Origin: Plazaster borealis
Taxonomy: Eukaryota; Echinodermata; Asteroidea; Forcipulatida; Labidiasteridae
Length of the DNA stretch: 64,000 bases
Direction of reading: 5' to 3'
Assembly: GCA_021014325.1 (NCBI GenBank)
Contig: CM037472.1
Span: 5,828,001-5,892,000 of the forward strand
Below, one piece after another: positions 11,258 to 23,110 of this stretch; position 1 is the stretch's first letter, and every line of letters begins with the position of its first letter. The notes under the pieces were generated by a model, which made no database searches, had not been told where the DNA came from, and saw only the letters and a list, made by a program, of their open reading frames with translations. The position numbers were made by a program, and so were the translations under genes.

Positions 11258-12834
11258 TATAGTTAAATTAGAAGATTGATATGGATCAGAAGTGCTTAAA
11301 AAGTGTGTCTATTTCTTTAGGCACACGGAGGCTTGATTTTTCACCCCTCAAAATGGCAAAAGCTCAGAGCTTCCAGGGGCACCCACCAGGGGCCGTTAGG
11401 CCGGCCCCTTGGACCCCACCTGTTTTTTGTTGAGCCCCTCTTATCCAAAGTCCTGGGTGCGCCGTTGTGCCCCCCCCCCCCGGCTTGAGAAATCCTGGAT
11501 CCGCCCCTGGTGTAGGCCTACTCACTGCTGTTAAAAAATACTATTTTTTGTCTGTACATTGAACGGGCATCCTTTTGCTCTAGGGAACAGGAAAATTGGC
11601 ACACCAAGGTGAGCGTCGAATAGGGTGGATGTAGCACAACCTGGAAATAGCCAACTCCATCAACCCCCCCCCCCTCTATCATTCTCCCCAATGTATTGTT
11701 TTTAATTCATTTTATCTCTATTTTATTTACCTGCTATTTAACCAAACAAAATGACAGAAAAACAAAACACTTGACTCCTTCTGTTTTGAGTTAATATTTT
11801 TGTTTTACTTCTTTGGTTTCGGACAAAGATGAATGCTTTATATTTAAGGTATGATACTAGGTTGTAGGATGAGACTTGTTTGTCATCACTTTATAACATG
11901 ATCAATTATTTTATTATATCTCTTTAAAAATATATATATATATAAATACATAAATGTTGTTCTTAAGTGGATTGAAAGTGAGGGCTAGCCAGCCAGCAAC
12001 GAAAACTGAATTACTATCCAGTCAAAATCAGACTGCAGAGTTATATGATAATTATTGATCAATCAAGAATTCATTAAAATTATGTTCATCATCTGCTTTA
12101 TCAGCCAGCACGTGATAATATTATAAATACTAGAGTATCAAAATATATTTTAAAATTTTGGCAAGGCACAATCAAACCCTTTATTATTTGCTGCCAAAGA
12201 ATGGCAGTTTCTCATTGAAATTAGTTTTAATGAAAATATTAGTTAAATTTTTTGTTATAAAAAAATAGATTGAAATTCTATCAGAACGAAATTCGAATGC
12301 AGTTTTGAGTTAAACACTTCTTGTAGGACTTAACTTTTCCTCGTTTGTTTTTATTTTTTTTGTTTTTAGCTCTATTGTGGGTTTGCTAAGCATTTGTCTT
12401 AAATGAGTTTACAAAACGTGATTTCCCATAACTGAAGTCAGAAAATTAATTTCATCTTCCCAAGATTTGATTTGATAAAGTGATTGATTTTGTGCCCATC
12501 AATAATACTGCTGATAATAAATAAGATCTATATGAAAAATATGACATGATTCTATGGCTCTTTGGCAAGATCTCTGGCTCTAGGTTCTCCAGAATACATG
12601 ATAGAAAGAAAATGGCCAACAATGAATAAGGTGAAATTACTCAGCTTGGCTTAATGGCTTGTGATGATTGTGCAAACAACTTGAACCTTTCTTTAAGTTA
12701 AAAGATGGATTAATAGCATACACACATGCAATTTGTTTCAAGATTGAAGTGTACCAAAATCCAATTTGTTTTCAAAATTGTCAAGATTGTCTGAAGTGTA
12801 AATTAATATGACTAATCTTTAAGAATGACAGCAT
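11257..12834. repeat. Kinase-array spacer unit immediately downstream of copy C
   Basis: Starts inside promoter-type spacer (AAATTAGAAGATTGATATGG), includes the hAT-like fragment at about 11,280-11,510 and runs as normal spacer to the 3' end of kinase copy C. It has the empty TTAA site near 12,690. No gene is seen. Confidence 0.7.
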
Positions 12835-14786
12835 TCAATGGGAAACCTTGCTCAGCATTTCACAAACCTTATTCATCTGGGGGCGGTTTTTAGGATCCCT
12901 CCTGGAGCACTTTTTGCCAATGGATTTCAGGAAGTGCACATTTGCTGCTTTTCCAACTGACCTGAACATTCTCCCAAGGGAATACACATCAGCAGCCATG
13001 GCAAGTTGAGCTTGACCCTTGATTCCCTCAGGAGTCAGTTTAGCAAATGTGCAGTTCCCAAGATCACAGATCTTAGCTCTCCAGCACCTCCAGTTACCAT
13101 CAGTGGGATAAAGGAGGATGTTATCAGGGCTGATATCTTGATGAATATACCCCTGATGGTGAAGGTGCTGGAGTCCTTGGGAGATGTCTTGCACAATTTG
13201 CAACCAGTCCTTCTCCTTAATATCTGAGATTTTAACCTTATTACTTTTCAGAGCATCCTCCAGGGTTATGTTTTCTGGAATGAATTCATTGCCTACAAAC
13301 TCCTGAAGGATGCATCTGAATGGAGATTGGTGGACAACTCCTATTAGCTCAGGAAATGAGGGGTGCCCTTGTACTAGGTGGTGGGCATCAAGCTCATTGC
13401 GGAATTGATCTTCCGGGTGATTGTTGTGAACAATCTTCGCTGCAGCTAGGTTTCCATCAGGCATGACCTTGACAAGGCGTGTTGATGAAGTCTGACCACA
13501 CCCTACCTCTACCCACTCTCCAAAGATGCCTTCCTCTGGAACGAGGTCACTGGGTTGGTACAAGCGGGTTCCAAAGTAGGAAGGTTGGCCACAATAGGTA
13601 TAGAAACCTGATCTGTTAGTGTTAGCGCATCTAGGCATCTTTGTAGAGGGTGCAGGTTTGGGAGCAGTGGGAAGGGAACTATCATCCAGAGATGAAGATG
13701 TTTCTTTGGCAGGAGATGAAAATGACGTCACTGATGATGGAAGAGTATCTGAAGTCTCAGATGATGGTGGTGGTGAAGAGGTATTTGATGATGTCTCAGA
13801 GCTCTGCTCAGCTTGCACAGAATCAGCATCTCTAGATTGTGTCCGATCATTGTTTCCAATCTCTTGCCTGTTTAGTAATGTAAGAAAACGCTTATCAGTT
13901 AAGCATTTATTAATATAAAAACACAAGTCTTTATTCTCAAAAACAAAGGAATCAACAGAGTTAGAGTTTAGAGGAAAGATGATTAAGACTGCTGGTGTTT
14001 TTCAAAGGAGTGAGCCGATTGAAAACAGTTGCTTTTGTTGACCTTCTTATATAAAATGTTCAACAAATAAAAAATAGTAAATATTTAACACATTTACAAA
14101 CCTAGAGCCAGGTTTCTTGGTCCGCCTAAAGATGGCCCTGATGGCAAGCCTCAAAGTAGACATCTGTTTTTTCCTGTGAAGAAGAATGGTTGAGGGTTAG
14201 AGAATGCAGACATGTAATGCAATTTAGTTTGCTTGTTTTCGTTGATTGACTTTTTCTTGTTAGTCTTAAGTCCAGATATGAGACATCAATTTGCCTGATT
14301 AAGTTATGAAAAAGCCAAAGTGGCAGTGGTGTATGTAAGGGAGGGGGGCATGTGCCCCCCCCCCAAGGATGTCCGTGCCCAAATTGATGTCCATGCACAC
14401 TCTTGTGCCCCCCCCCTGAAATGTTACCCCAGTTATGCCGCTGCACAGTGGAGAGCATTTCAAATATGAAATTCAAGTTCAAATTAATAAAAATACATAA
14501 AATCAAAAACTGTACCCTCTTCTTCACCTATCTTTAAAAAATCTAAAAATTAAAATAATAATTATGAACTTGAAGTGCAGCCTTTTCTAGAAAACAGTTT
14601 AAAAAATATTATTATTGATTTTATTATTTTTCCTAGCAGAGCAGTGTTTGCATTTATGTCTTACTTTTGAGTAGCTGTAATCAGCTTGTAGTGAGTCTCA
14701 GCAGACTCTCTGGGTAGTGCCTGCTTGGTACTCAGTCCTGACTTGAGCTCAATGTCAGAGGTCATCATAGCTTGCATGGCTGCCAT
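12835..14786 (-). CDS. Protein-kinase-like gene, copy C (complete, three coding exons)
   Basis: Coding exons 14665-14786 (ATG at 14784-14786), 14102-14173 and 12835-13867, with splice sites and phases identical to copy B, giving 408 residues. It differs from copy B at only a few residues: Ala for Asp at position 3, KPAPST in the linker, Val for Leu just before the glycine loop, Pro for Gln after the HNNH motif, and Arg for Ser in the SRRDPKNRP segment. All kinase core residues listed for copy B are retained. The acceptor region 5' of the ATG is altered (two extra bases and a G-rich insertion at about 14,797-14,817). The AATAAA present downstream of B and D is changed to AACAAA here. Function unknown beyond the kinase fold. 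Confidence 0.85.
14324..14443. mobile_element. hAT-like miniature element in intron 1 of copy C
   Basis: Third copy of the insert at the same intronic site as 804-920 and 5845-5959, slightly longer through expansion of its C-runs. Its imperfect 8-bp flanks match. Confidence 0.7.
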
Positions 14787-15177
14787 TTTTGGGTAAAATC
14801 TATTCTAGGGGGGAGCGGAACAATTGCAAAATAAAATTATCAAACCGACGGAAATTACTGGCATATTATTATAATAAACTTGCTTCGTTTGAATGAGGTC
14901 TTCTTTGAGGCCCAAGACCTTTGTTTTCTCATTCTTCCTATGGTTGAACTATTGAAACATGCTGGAAATTTATCAATACTTTGCCAAATAAGTCGTGTAC
15001 ATGTACATGCTTAGTAAGTTAGTTGCAGCACGGTGGCTACAGACTGGTGTTTTTTCCATCACGGCCGTTTCCTTCAGTATTCAACTTGAAAACCAAAGGT
15101 CCAATATAACTATATTTTAAGGTCAAAGCACAAACTAGAGAAGTCTCAAACTAGAGACTGTAGTCTCTTCGACTTAC

Positions 15178-15390
15178 CGGATACTTGATCCTTCGAAAAC
15201 TTGGGAAGCTCGGTAAATTGCAACGATTTTAACTGCAGAAAAAAGGCAGCGTTGTGTTCAGATCGTAGAGTTTTGGCGATTTGTTTACTTTCCAACAATT
15301 TTTGTTTACTGGTTGTCGCGCGCGTCTCCCCACGTGTGTACCGCGCTCGCAAGGTAAACTTTTTTTCGTTCTGCCCGTGTAGATGAAGAC
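15178..15390 (-). other. Probable 5' non-coding exon of kinase copy C
   Basis: The donor CCG|GTAAGT is conserved, with the exon edge at 15178. The downstream acceptor next to the coding ATG carries two extra bases relative to A and B, so the exon cannot be joined in a coding frame; this favours a 5' untranslated role. Confidence 0.45.
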
Positions 15391-15399
15391 ATCAAGCGT

Positions 15400-17672
15400 T
15401 TTCATCTATGGTTGAAAAACTACGGCCCATTTTTACCGACAAAAGTCACTCTTTTAAAGATATGTTCTTTAGTATTCAATAACTTGGTTTTTCTGTGTTT
15501 TATTGGAGTTGTTGGTAGGTCATTCTTTGAAGAAAAAGACACCACAAGCTATGAGAATAAAGCATGGACCTTGGAAAAAAAAAGTGGTGTATGACAATGA
15601 CATCAACAGTATTTAAAGCTAAATAGTTCCCACGCGCACTCTCAAGTCGAAGTCTGCCGTACCTACCTACGCGCGCGCTTAGCACGCAATAACTTGTTCG
15701 ACGTAGAACTCCTGTGTACAGGCGCGGATTTTTAATTTTTTGTACTACTGCCTGTTTAAAAATTAGCCACAAGTGGTGTGGGGTTTTTTCCCCAGTGGCA
15801 GGATGGATTTCTTTTTCATCCTAGACCATTCACATTTTTTCTTTCTGCCAAAATGAATCGTTCATGATATGTCACTTGTAATATTGTTTAGATTTGCCAC
15901 AATAACATAAGCATTTGAAACCTGACGTGCCAATTTGCCTGGGATAAAATATATTTCATATCGTTCCGTCATTCAAGTGTAAAGGCTACACTAAGCTTGA
16001 ATTTGAGAAACGCCAGATTTTACCCACTATGTTTTTAATGAATATGCATGAAACCAGATAATGCAGCGACCAGATCCAAGATAAAAATTTTCTTTGAGTT
16101 AAATTAGAAGATTGATATGGATCAGAAGTGCTTAAAAAGTGTGTCTATTTCTTTAGGCACACGGAGGCTTGATTTTTCACCCCTCAAAATGGCAAAAGCT
16201 CAGAGCTTCCAGGGGCACCCACCAGGGGCCGTTAGGCCGGCCCCTTGGACCCCACCTGTTTTTTTGTTGAGCCCCTCTTATCCAAAGTCCTGGGTGCGCC
16301 GTTGTGCCCCCCCCCCCCCGGCTTCAGAAATCCTGGATCCGCCCCTGGTGTAGGCCTACTCACTGCTGTTAAAAAATACTATTTTTTGTCTGTACATTGA
16401 ACGGGCATCCTTTTGCTCTAGGGAACAGGAAAATTGGCACACCAAAGGTGAGCGTCGAGTAGGGTGGATGTAGCACAACCTGGAAATAGCCAACTCCCTC
16501 AACCTCCCCCCCTCTATCATTATCCCCAATGTATTGTTTTTAATTCATTTTATCTCTATTTTATTTACCTGCTATTTAACCAAACAAAATGACAGAAAAA
16601 CAAAACACTTGACTCCTTCTGTTTTGAGTTAATATTTTTGTTTTACTTCTTTGGTTTCGGACAAAGATGAATGCTTTATATTTAAGGTATGATACTAGGT
16701 TGTAGGATGAGACTTGTTTGTCATCACTTTATAACATGATCAATTATTTTATTATATCTCTTTAAAAATATATATATATATAAATACATAAATGTTGTTC
16801 TTAAGTGGATTGAAAGTGAGGGCTAGCCAGCCAGCAACGAAAACTGAATTACTATCCAGTCAAAATCAGACTGCAGAGTTATATGATAATTATTGATCAA
16901 TCAAGAATTCATTAAAATTATGTTCATCATCTGCTTTATCAGCCAGCACGTGATAATATTATAAATACTAGAGTATCAAAATATATTTTAAAATTTTGGC
17001 AAGGCACAATCAAACCCTTTATTATTTGCTGCCAAAGAATGGCAGTTTCTCATTGAAATTAGTTTTAATGAAAATATTAGTTAAATTTTTTGTTATAAAA
17101 AAATAGATTGAAATTCTATCAGAACGAAATTCGAATGCAGTTTTGAGTTAAACACTTCTTTTAGGACTTAACTTTTCCTCGTTTGTTTTTATTTTTTTTG
17201 TTTTTAGCTCTATTGTGGGTTTGCTAAGCATTTGTCTTAAATGAGTTTACAAAACGTGATTTCCCATAACTGAAGTCAGAAAATTAATTTCATCTTCCCA
17301 AGATTTGATTTGATAAAGTGATTGATTTTGTGCCCATCAATAATACTGCTGATAATAAATAAGATCTGTATGAAAAATATGACATGATTCTATGGCTCTT
17401 TGGCAAGATCTCTGGCTCTAGGTTCTCCAGAATACATGATAGAAAGAAAATGGCCAACAATGAATAAGGTGAAATTACTCAGCTTGGCTTAATGGCTTGT
17501 GATGATTGTGCAAACAACTTGAACCTTTCTTCAAGTTAAAAGATGGATTAATAGCAAACACATATGCCATTTATTTCAAGATTGAAGTGTACCAAAATCC
17601 AATTTGTTTTCAAAATTGTCAAGATTGTCTGAAGTGTAAATTAATATGACTAATCTTTAAGAATGACAGCAT
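15400..17672. repeat. Complete spacer between kinase copies C and D
   Basis: Reference spacer of about 2.3 kb: CG-rich promoter-like patch (15,625-15,725), hAT-like end fragment (16,130-16,350), AT-rich segment with TA microsatellite, and an empty TTAA site near 17,530. No coding sequence is seen. Confidence 0.7.
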
Positions 17673-19820
17673 TCAATGGGAAACCTTGCTTAGCATTTCA
17701 CAAACCTTATTCATCTGGGGGCGGTTTTTAGGATCACTCCTGGAGCACTTTTTGCCAATGGATTTCAGGAAGTGCACATTTGCTGCTTTTCCAACTGACC
17801 TGAACATTCTCCCAAGGGAATACACATCAGCAGCCATGGCAAGTTGAGCTTGACCCTTGATTCCCTCAGGAGTCAGCTTAGCAAATGTGCAGTTCCCAAG
17901 ATCACAGATCTTAGCTCTCCAGCACCTCCAGTTACCATCAGTGGGATAAAGGAGGATGTTATCAGGGCTGATATCTTGATGAATATACCCCTGATGGTGA
18001 AGGTGCTGGAGTCCTTGGGAGATGTCTTGCACAATTTGCAACCAGTCCTTCTCCTTAATATCTGAGATTTTAACTTTATTACTTTTCAGAGCATCCTCCA
18101 GGGTTATGTTTTCTGGAATGAATTCATTGCCTACAAACTCCTGAAGGATGCATCTGAATGGAGATTGGTGGACAACTCCTATTAGCTCAGGAAATGAGGG
18201 GTGCCCTTGTACTAGGTGGTGGGCATCAAGCTCATTGCGGAATTGATCTTCAGGATGCTTGTTGTGAACAATCTTCGCTGCAGCTAGGTTTCCATCAGGC
18301 ATGACCTTGACAAGGCGTGTTGATGAAGTCTGACCACACCCTACCTCTACCCACTCTCCAAAGATGCCTTCCTCTGGAACGAGGTCACTGGGTTGGTACA
18401 AGCGGGTTCCAAAGTAGGAAGGTTGGCCACAATAGGTATAGAAACCTGATCTGTTAGTGTTAGCGCATCTAGGCATCTTTGTAGAGGGTGAAGGTTTGGG
18501 AGCAGTGGGAAGGGAACTATCATCCAGAGATGAAGATGTTTCTTTGGCAGGAGTTGAAGATGACGTCATTGATGATGGAAGAGTATCTGAAGTCTCAGAT
18601 GATAATGGTGGTGAAGAGGTATTTGATGATGTCTCAGAGCTCTGCTCAGCTTGCACAGAGTCAGCATCTCTAGATTGTGTCCGATCATTGTTTCCAATCT
18701 CATGCCTGTTTAGTAATGTAATAAAACGCTTATCAATTAAGCATTTATTAATACAAAAACACAAGTCTTTACTCTCAAAACGAAAGGAATCAACAGAGTT
18801 AGAGTTTAGAGGAAAGATGATTAAGACTGCTGGTGTCTTTCAAAGGAGTGAAGAAACGAAAAAAAAAAAATTGAATACTTTTACAAACCTTGAGCCAGGT
18901 TTCTTGGTGGTCCGCCTAAAGATGGCCCTGATGGCAAGCCTCAAAGTAGACATCTGTTTTTTCCTGTGAAGAAGAATGGTTGAGGGTTAGAGAATGCAGA
19001 CATGTAATGCAATTTAGTTTGCTTGTTTTCGTTGATTGACTTTTTCTTGCTTGTTAGTCTTAAAAGTATTGTACACTTTTGGTAACAGCTCAAAATCAGT
19101 GTCCACATTTTGTGTGATTCAACATAAGCATGAACAAACAAACCTGTGAAAGTTTGAGCTCAATTGGTCATCAAGGTCACGAGAAAATAGTGAAAAGAGA
19201 CATTATGTGTTTTTTGTTTTTTTAAACATTGAGTTTTTATCGCTTAATGATGAAAAACTATTGTTTTACTCATTTCTCAGAAACGATAGCATTTTAGGCA
19301 GAAATATTTGAAGGAACCCTTTCTACCATTACTTACTTTAAATCATGTAAGTTATGTGTGAATCTGTGAACATTTGTGATCTTACCAATACTAGGCCTAC
19401 AGGCCCGGGCCTTTTAAGTCCAGATATCAATTTGCCTGATTAAGTTACGAAAAAGCCACAGTGGAGAGCATTTCAGATATAAAATTCAAGTTCAAATCAA
19501 TAAAAATTAAAAAAATCATGAAGTGTTCCCTCTTCTTCACCTATTTAACAAAATATTATAATAATATTTAAAATAATAATTATGAACTTGAACTTTGAAT
19601 TAGTGCAGCCTTTTCTAGAAAACGGTTCTTAAAAAACCCAATATTGATGTTTTATTTTTTCCCTAGCAGAACAGTGTTTGCATTGTTTGATGTCTTACTT
19701 TTGGGTAGCTGTAATCAGCTTGTGGGGAGTCTCAGCAGACTCTCTGGGTAGTGCCTGCTTGGTACTCAGTCCTGACTTGAGCTCGATGTCAGAGGTCATC
19801 ATAGCTTGCATGTCTGCCAT
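17673..19820 (-). CDS. Protein-kinase-like gene, copy D (complete, most divergent copy)
   Basis: Coding exons 19699-19820 (ATG at 19818-19820), 18889-18963 and 17673-18705. Exon 2 is 75 nt instead of 72 because of one extra ACC codon (RRTTKK), so the protein is 409 residues and the frame is kept. Linker substitutions include SSMTSSSTPAKE, and QEIG becomes HEIG at the exon 3 boundary. The kinase core (AAAK, NEL, HQDISPDN, DLG, DVYSLG, NRP) is unchanged. Intron 2 is shorter than in A-C. Intron 1 lacks the hAT-like insert but carries a different TTAA element. The low divergence of the kinase exon against clearer divergence in introns suggests purifying selection or conversion of exon 3. Confidence 0.85.
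19064..19413. mobile_element. TTAA-flanked miniature element in intron 1 of kinase copy D
   Basis: A 350-bp insert flanked by TTAA (19060-19063 and 19414-19417). Copies A, B and C have a single TTAA at the same place (GTCTTAAGTCC). The left end AAGTATTGTACACTTTTGG is related to the 31,578 and 38,180 elements. The right end is partly replaced by a GGCCCGGGCC/AGGCCTA-rich palindromic segment. Confidence 0.8.
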
Positions 19821-20191
19821 TTTTGGGTAATCTATTTCAGAGCGGAACATTGCAAAATGAAATAATCAAACCGACAGAAATTACTGGCATATTTGTAATG
19901 AACTTGATTCGTTTGGATGAGGTCTTCTTTGAGGCCCAAGACCTTTGTTTTCTCCTTCTTCCTATGGTTGAACTATTGAAACATGCTGGAAATTGATCAA
20001 TTCTTTGCCAAATAAGTCGTGTACATGCTTAGTTGTTGCAGCACGGCGGCCAGAGACTGGTGTTTTTTTGCATCACAGCCGTTTCCTTCAGTATTCAACT
20101 TGAAAACCAACGCACCAATATAACTATTTTATAAGGTCAAAACACAAACTAGAGAAGACTCAAACCAGAGATTGTAGTCTCTTCGACTTAC

Positions 20192-20423
20192 CGGATACTT
20201 GATCCTTCGAAAACTTGGGAAGCTCGGTAAATTGCAACGATTTTAACTGCAGAAAAAAGGCAGCGTTGTGTTCAGATCGTAGAGTTTTGGCGATTTGTTT
20301 ACTTTTCAACAACTTTTGTTTACTGGTTGTCGCGCGCGTCTTCTCCCGTCCCAAACGTACCGCGCTCGCAACATAAACTTTTTTCTTTCTGCCCGTGTAG
20401 ATGAAGACATCATGCGTTTTCAT
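20192..20423 (-). other. Probable 5' exon of kinase copy D
   Basis: The same conserved donor lies at the 20,191/20,192 edge. Only in this copy does an ATG (20,421-20,423) open a frame through the segment, because of indels relative to A-C. The frame is not conserved, so coding use is doubtful. Confidence 0.4.
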
Positions 20424-20429
20424 CTATGA

Positions 20430-21600
20430 TTGAAACCACGGGCCATTTTTACCGACAAAGAAGTCACTCTTTTAATGTATTCAATAACTTGGTTTTTCTG
20501 TGTTTTATTGAAGTTGTTGGTAAGTCATTCTTTGAAGAAAAAGACACCACAAGCTATGAGAATAAAGCATGGACCTTTGAGATAAAAAAAAAGTGGTGTA
20601 TGACATGACATCAACAGTATTCAAAGCTAAACAGTACCCACGCGCACTCAAGTCGAAGTTTGCCGTACCTACGCGCGCGCTTAGCACGCAATAACTTGTT
20701 CGACGTAGAACTCCTGTGTACAGGCGCGGATTTTTAATTTTGTTTACTACTGCCTGTTTGCACAAGTGGTGTAGTTTTCTTTCCCCAGCGGCAGGATGGA
20801 TTTCAAGTTCATCCTATGGCATTGTTTTCTTTCTGCAAAAATGAAACTTTCATGATATGTCACTTGTAATTGTTTAGATTTGCAACAATAACATAAGCAT
20901 TTGAAACCTGACGTTTTTGTCCAGGATAAAATATATTTCATATCGTTCCGGCATTCAAGTGTAAAAGACTACACTAAGCTTGAATTTGAGAAACGCCAGA
21001 TTTTACCCACTATGTTTTTAATGAGTAGGCCTATAGGCCTAGGCCTATGCATGAAACCAGATAATGCAGCGACCAGATCCAAACGCGAGATTTGTGGGAT
21101 TTAAACTTTCTTTTAGTAAAATTAGAAGATTGATAATCAGAAGTGCTTAAAGAGTGTGTCTATTTCTCTGTTTTTAGGCACACGCTTGATTTTTCACCCC
21201 TCAAAACGCCAAGCTCAGCTTAAGGGGGCTTTGCCCCCTGGACCCCCACTGGGGCTTCGCCCCGGGACCCCACTATCGATGTTACAGAATTTTTTCCAGT
21301 AAATTAAGAAGATTGATATGGATCTGTAGTGCAAAGTGTGTCTATTTCTCTGTTTTAGGCACACGGAGGCTTGATTTTCACCCCTCAAAATGCCAAAAGC
21401 TCAGAGCTTCCGGGGTCTTCGCCCCCTGGACCTTCGCCTCTGGACCCCACCATCGATGTTACAGAAATGTTTCCAGTAAATTTAGAAGATTGATATGGAT
21501 CTGAAGTGCAAAGTGTGTCTATAGGCACGGAGGCTTGATTTTGTCCACCCCTCAAGACGCAAAAGGCTCAGCTTCCGGGAGCTTCACCCCCTGGAAAAAC
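20430..21600. repeat. Array-end spacer upstream of kinase copy D, with three tandem modules
   Basis: The promoter-side spacer continues to about 21,110, then three degenerate modules of about 180 bp of the kind seen at 9,110-9,600. Array homology ends near 21,600, the right boundary of the tandem cluster. Confidence 0.6.
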
Positions 21601-21890
21601 TGAAAAATACAATTGCCACCCATTGGGATAAACCAAGATTATAGCGCCCTATATACGGGTGACCCCAGTAACAAAATATGTCACGCTATTGATTATGTCA
21701 AAATAAACAAGTTTGAAAAGTTTTATAGCATTTGGACTCAAAGTAGGCCTTTATACGGAAATCATGTGAAAAATACAAATTTTGAGAAAAATTGGCACAA
21801 ACTACACAAAATACCATGTAATGATATATGATATATTTTTGAAATGCTTTACCCGTCATCGTGGTTATGTAGAACTTGGTGAAAAAGAAC
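21600..21890. repeat. Interspersed repeat, related to 22,830-23,010
   Basis: The words GGGATAAACCAA, GGTGACCCC and TTGATTATGTCAA(A)ATAA recur in the same order and spacing at about 22,855-22,935, showing two diverged copies of one repeat. No coding capacity is seen. A G-run tract follows at 21,950-21,965. Confidence 0.5.
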
Positions 21891-22432
21891 AATTTATTGT
21901 GGCAAGTTTCATGAAATCGCTCTACGTGAACTTTGGAAACAATATACGGAGGGGGGGGGGGGGGCCCACGGTCCCCGTAAGTCCAAAAAAGCCCGGCCCT
22001 GATGAATGCTGCATCTGATCACCATAAAATTGTCTGAATTTTCCCAATTATATATCTACTAGGTTATATCTAAGGTCATATTTTGGAAAAAGTTAGTTCT
22101 TATCAGGGGTCACAGCAATTCACTAAAAACGTTTAAAGGGTTTTTAGTTTGGCCTATGTTTTTTTATTAATCAAATACGGTAGTAGAGATGTTTCACTTG
22201 ATAGTATTAAATTCAGTTAAATGATGGGAATTCAAATTGGCCGCCATATCCGGTAGCCATCTAGGATTTTGTATTATCAGGCTGTTTTTAGGTCTTCAAA
22301 TTATGTTGATCAGAATTTCTTTCATAAATGAACAAATTTTTATAATGCTAATTTCAGTTACATCCCAAGAAATTTGCCTAATAACCCTTGGCCCCAAAAG
22401 ATGCAGTATGGTGGGAAACTATATCGATTTAT

Positions 22433-22814
22433 AAAAGGCAGGGTGTAGGCTACTTTTGGTAATTGTCAAAGAAAAGTATCGTCACTTGGTGTATCCCAAT
22501 GCATGAACTTTACCTGTGAAAATTTGGGCTCAATTGGTCATCGAAGTTGCAAGAAAATAGTGAAAGTAAACCCCTTGTTGCATTTTTATAGAACCGTGTG
22601 CTTGCAGATGCCTGAGAAAGGCTTCATGCCTGAAGTCTCTCTCTCAGATTCAAATTTTGGGGTGAAAAGTTACCTCTTTCTCTAAAACTACATTACTTCA
22701 AAGGGGATCGTTTCTAACCATTTTTTATAACATCTACAACTCTCCAGTGCTATTCCAAAGAAAGTTTTATGTTCATAAACTTGTGGAGTAATTACCGAAA
22801 GTACACACTGCCGT
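22433..22814. mobile_element. Diverged TTAA-type miniature element
   Basis: The interior (TTGGTAATTGTCAAAGA, CTTGGTGTATCCCA, GGGCTCAATTGGTCATCGAAG) matches the elements at 31,578 and 38,180. Ends AAAAGGCAGGGTGTAG and CACACTGCCGTTTAA are imperfect inverted repeats. The left TTAA has decayed to TATAA. Confidence 0.65.
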
Positions 22815-22829
22815 TTAATTGTGAAAACT

Positions 22830-23110
22830 AAGAAATACAATTTATTCTCCAAATGGGATAAACCAACGATTGTAAAGCCTCCAACGGTGACCCCGGTGAA
22901 TGTCATGTTATTGAGTATGTCAACAATATTCAACAAGTTTGCAAAGAGCATTTGAACAAAAAAAAAGATCGAAATTATGGGGAAAAATACACACGTATAT
23001 GTACCTGATATCCCGCTCATTTTTGCTCAGTAGAATAAAGTTAAGCGGGGTGTCTGGCAAATCTCATAGCTATTTCTTCCTAACACATTATCTTTCCAAA
23101 AGTCTTCAAA
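22830..23110. repeat. Second copy of the 21,600 interspersed repeat
   Basis: Shares GGGATAAACCAACGATTGTA, GGTGACCCCGG and an ACAAGTTTGCAAAG-type word with 21,620-21,720. It is truncated and diverged. Confidence 0.45.
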
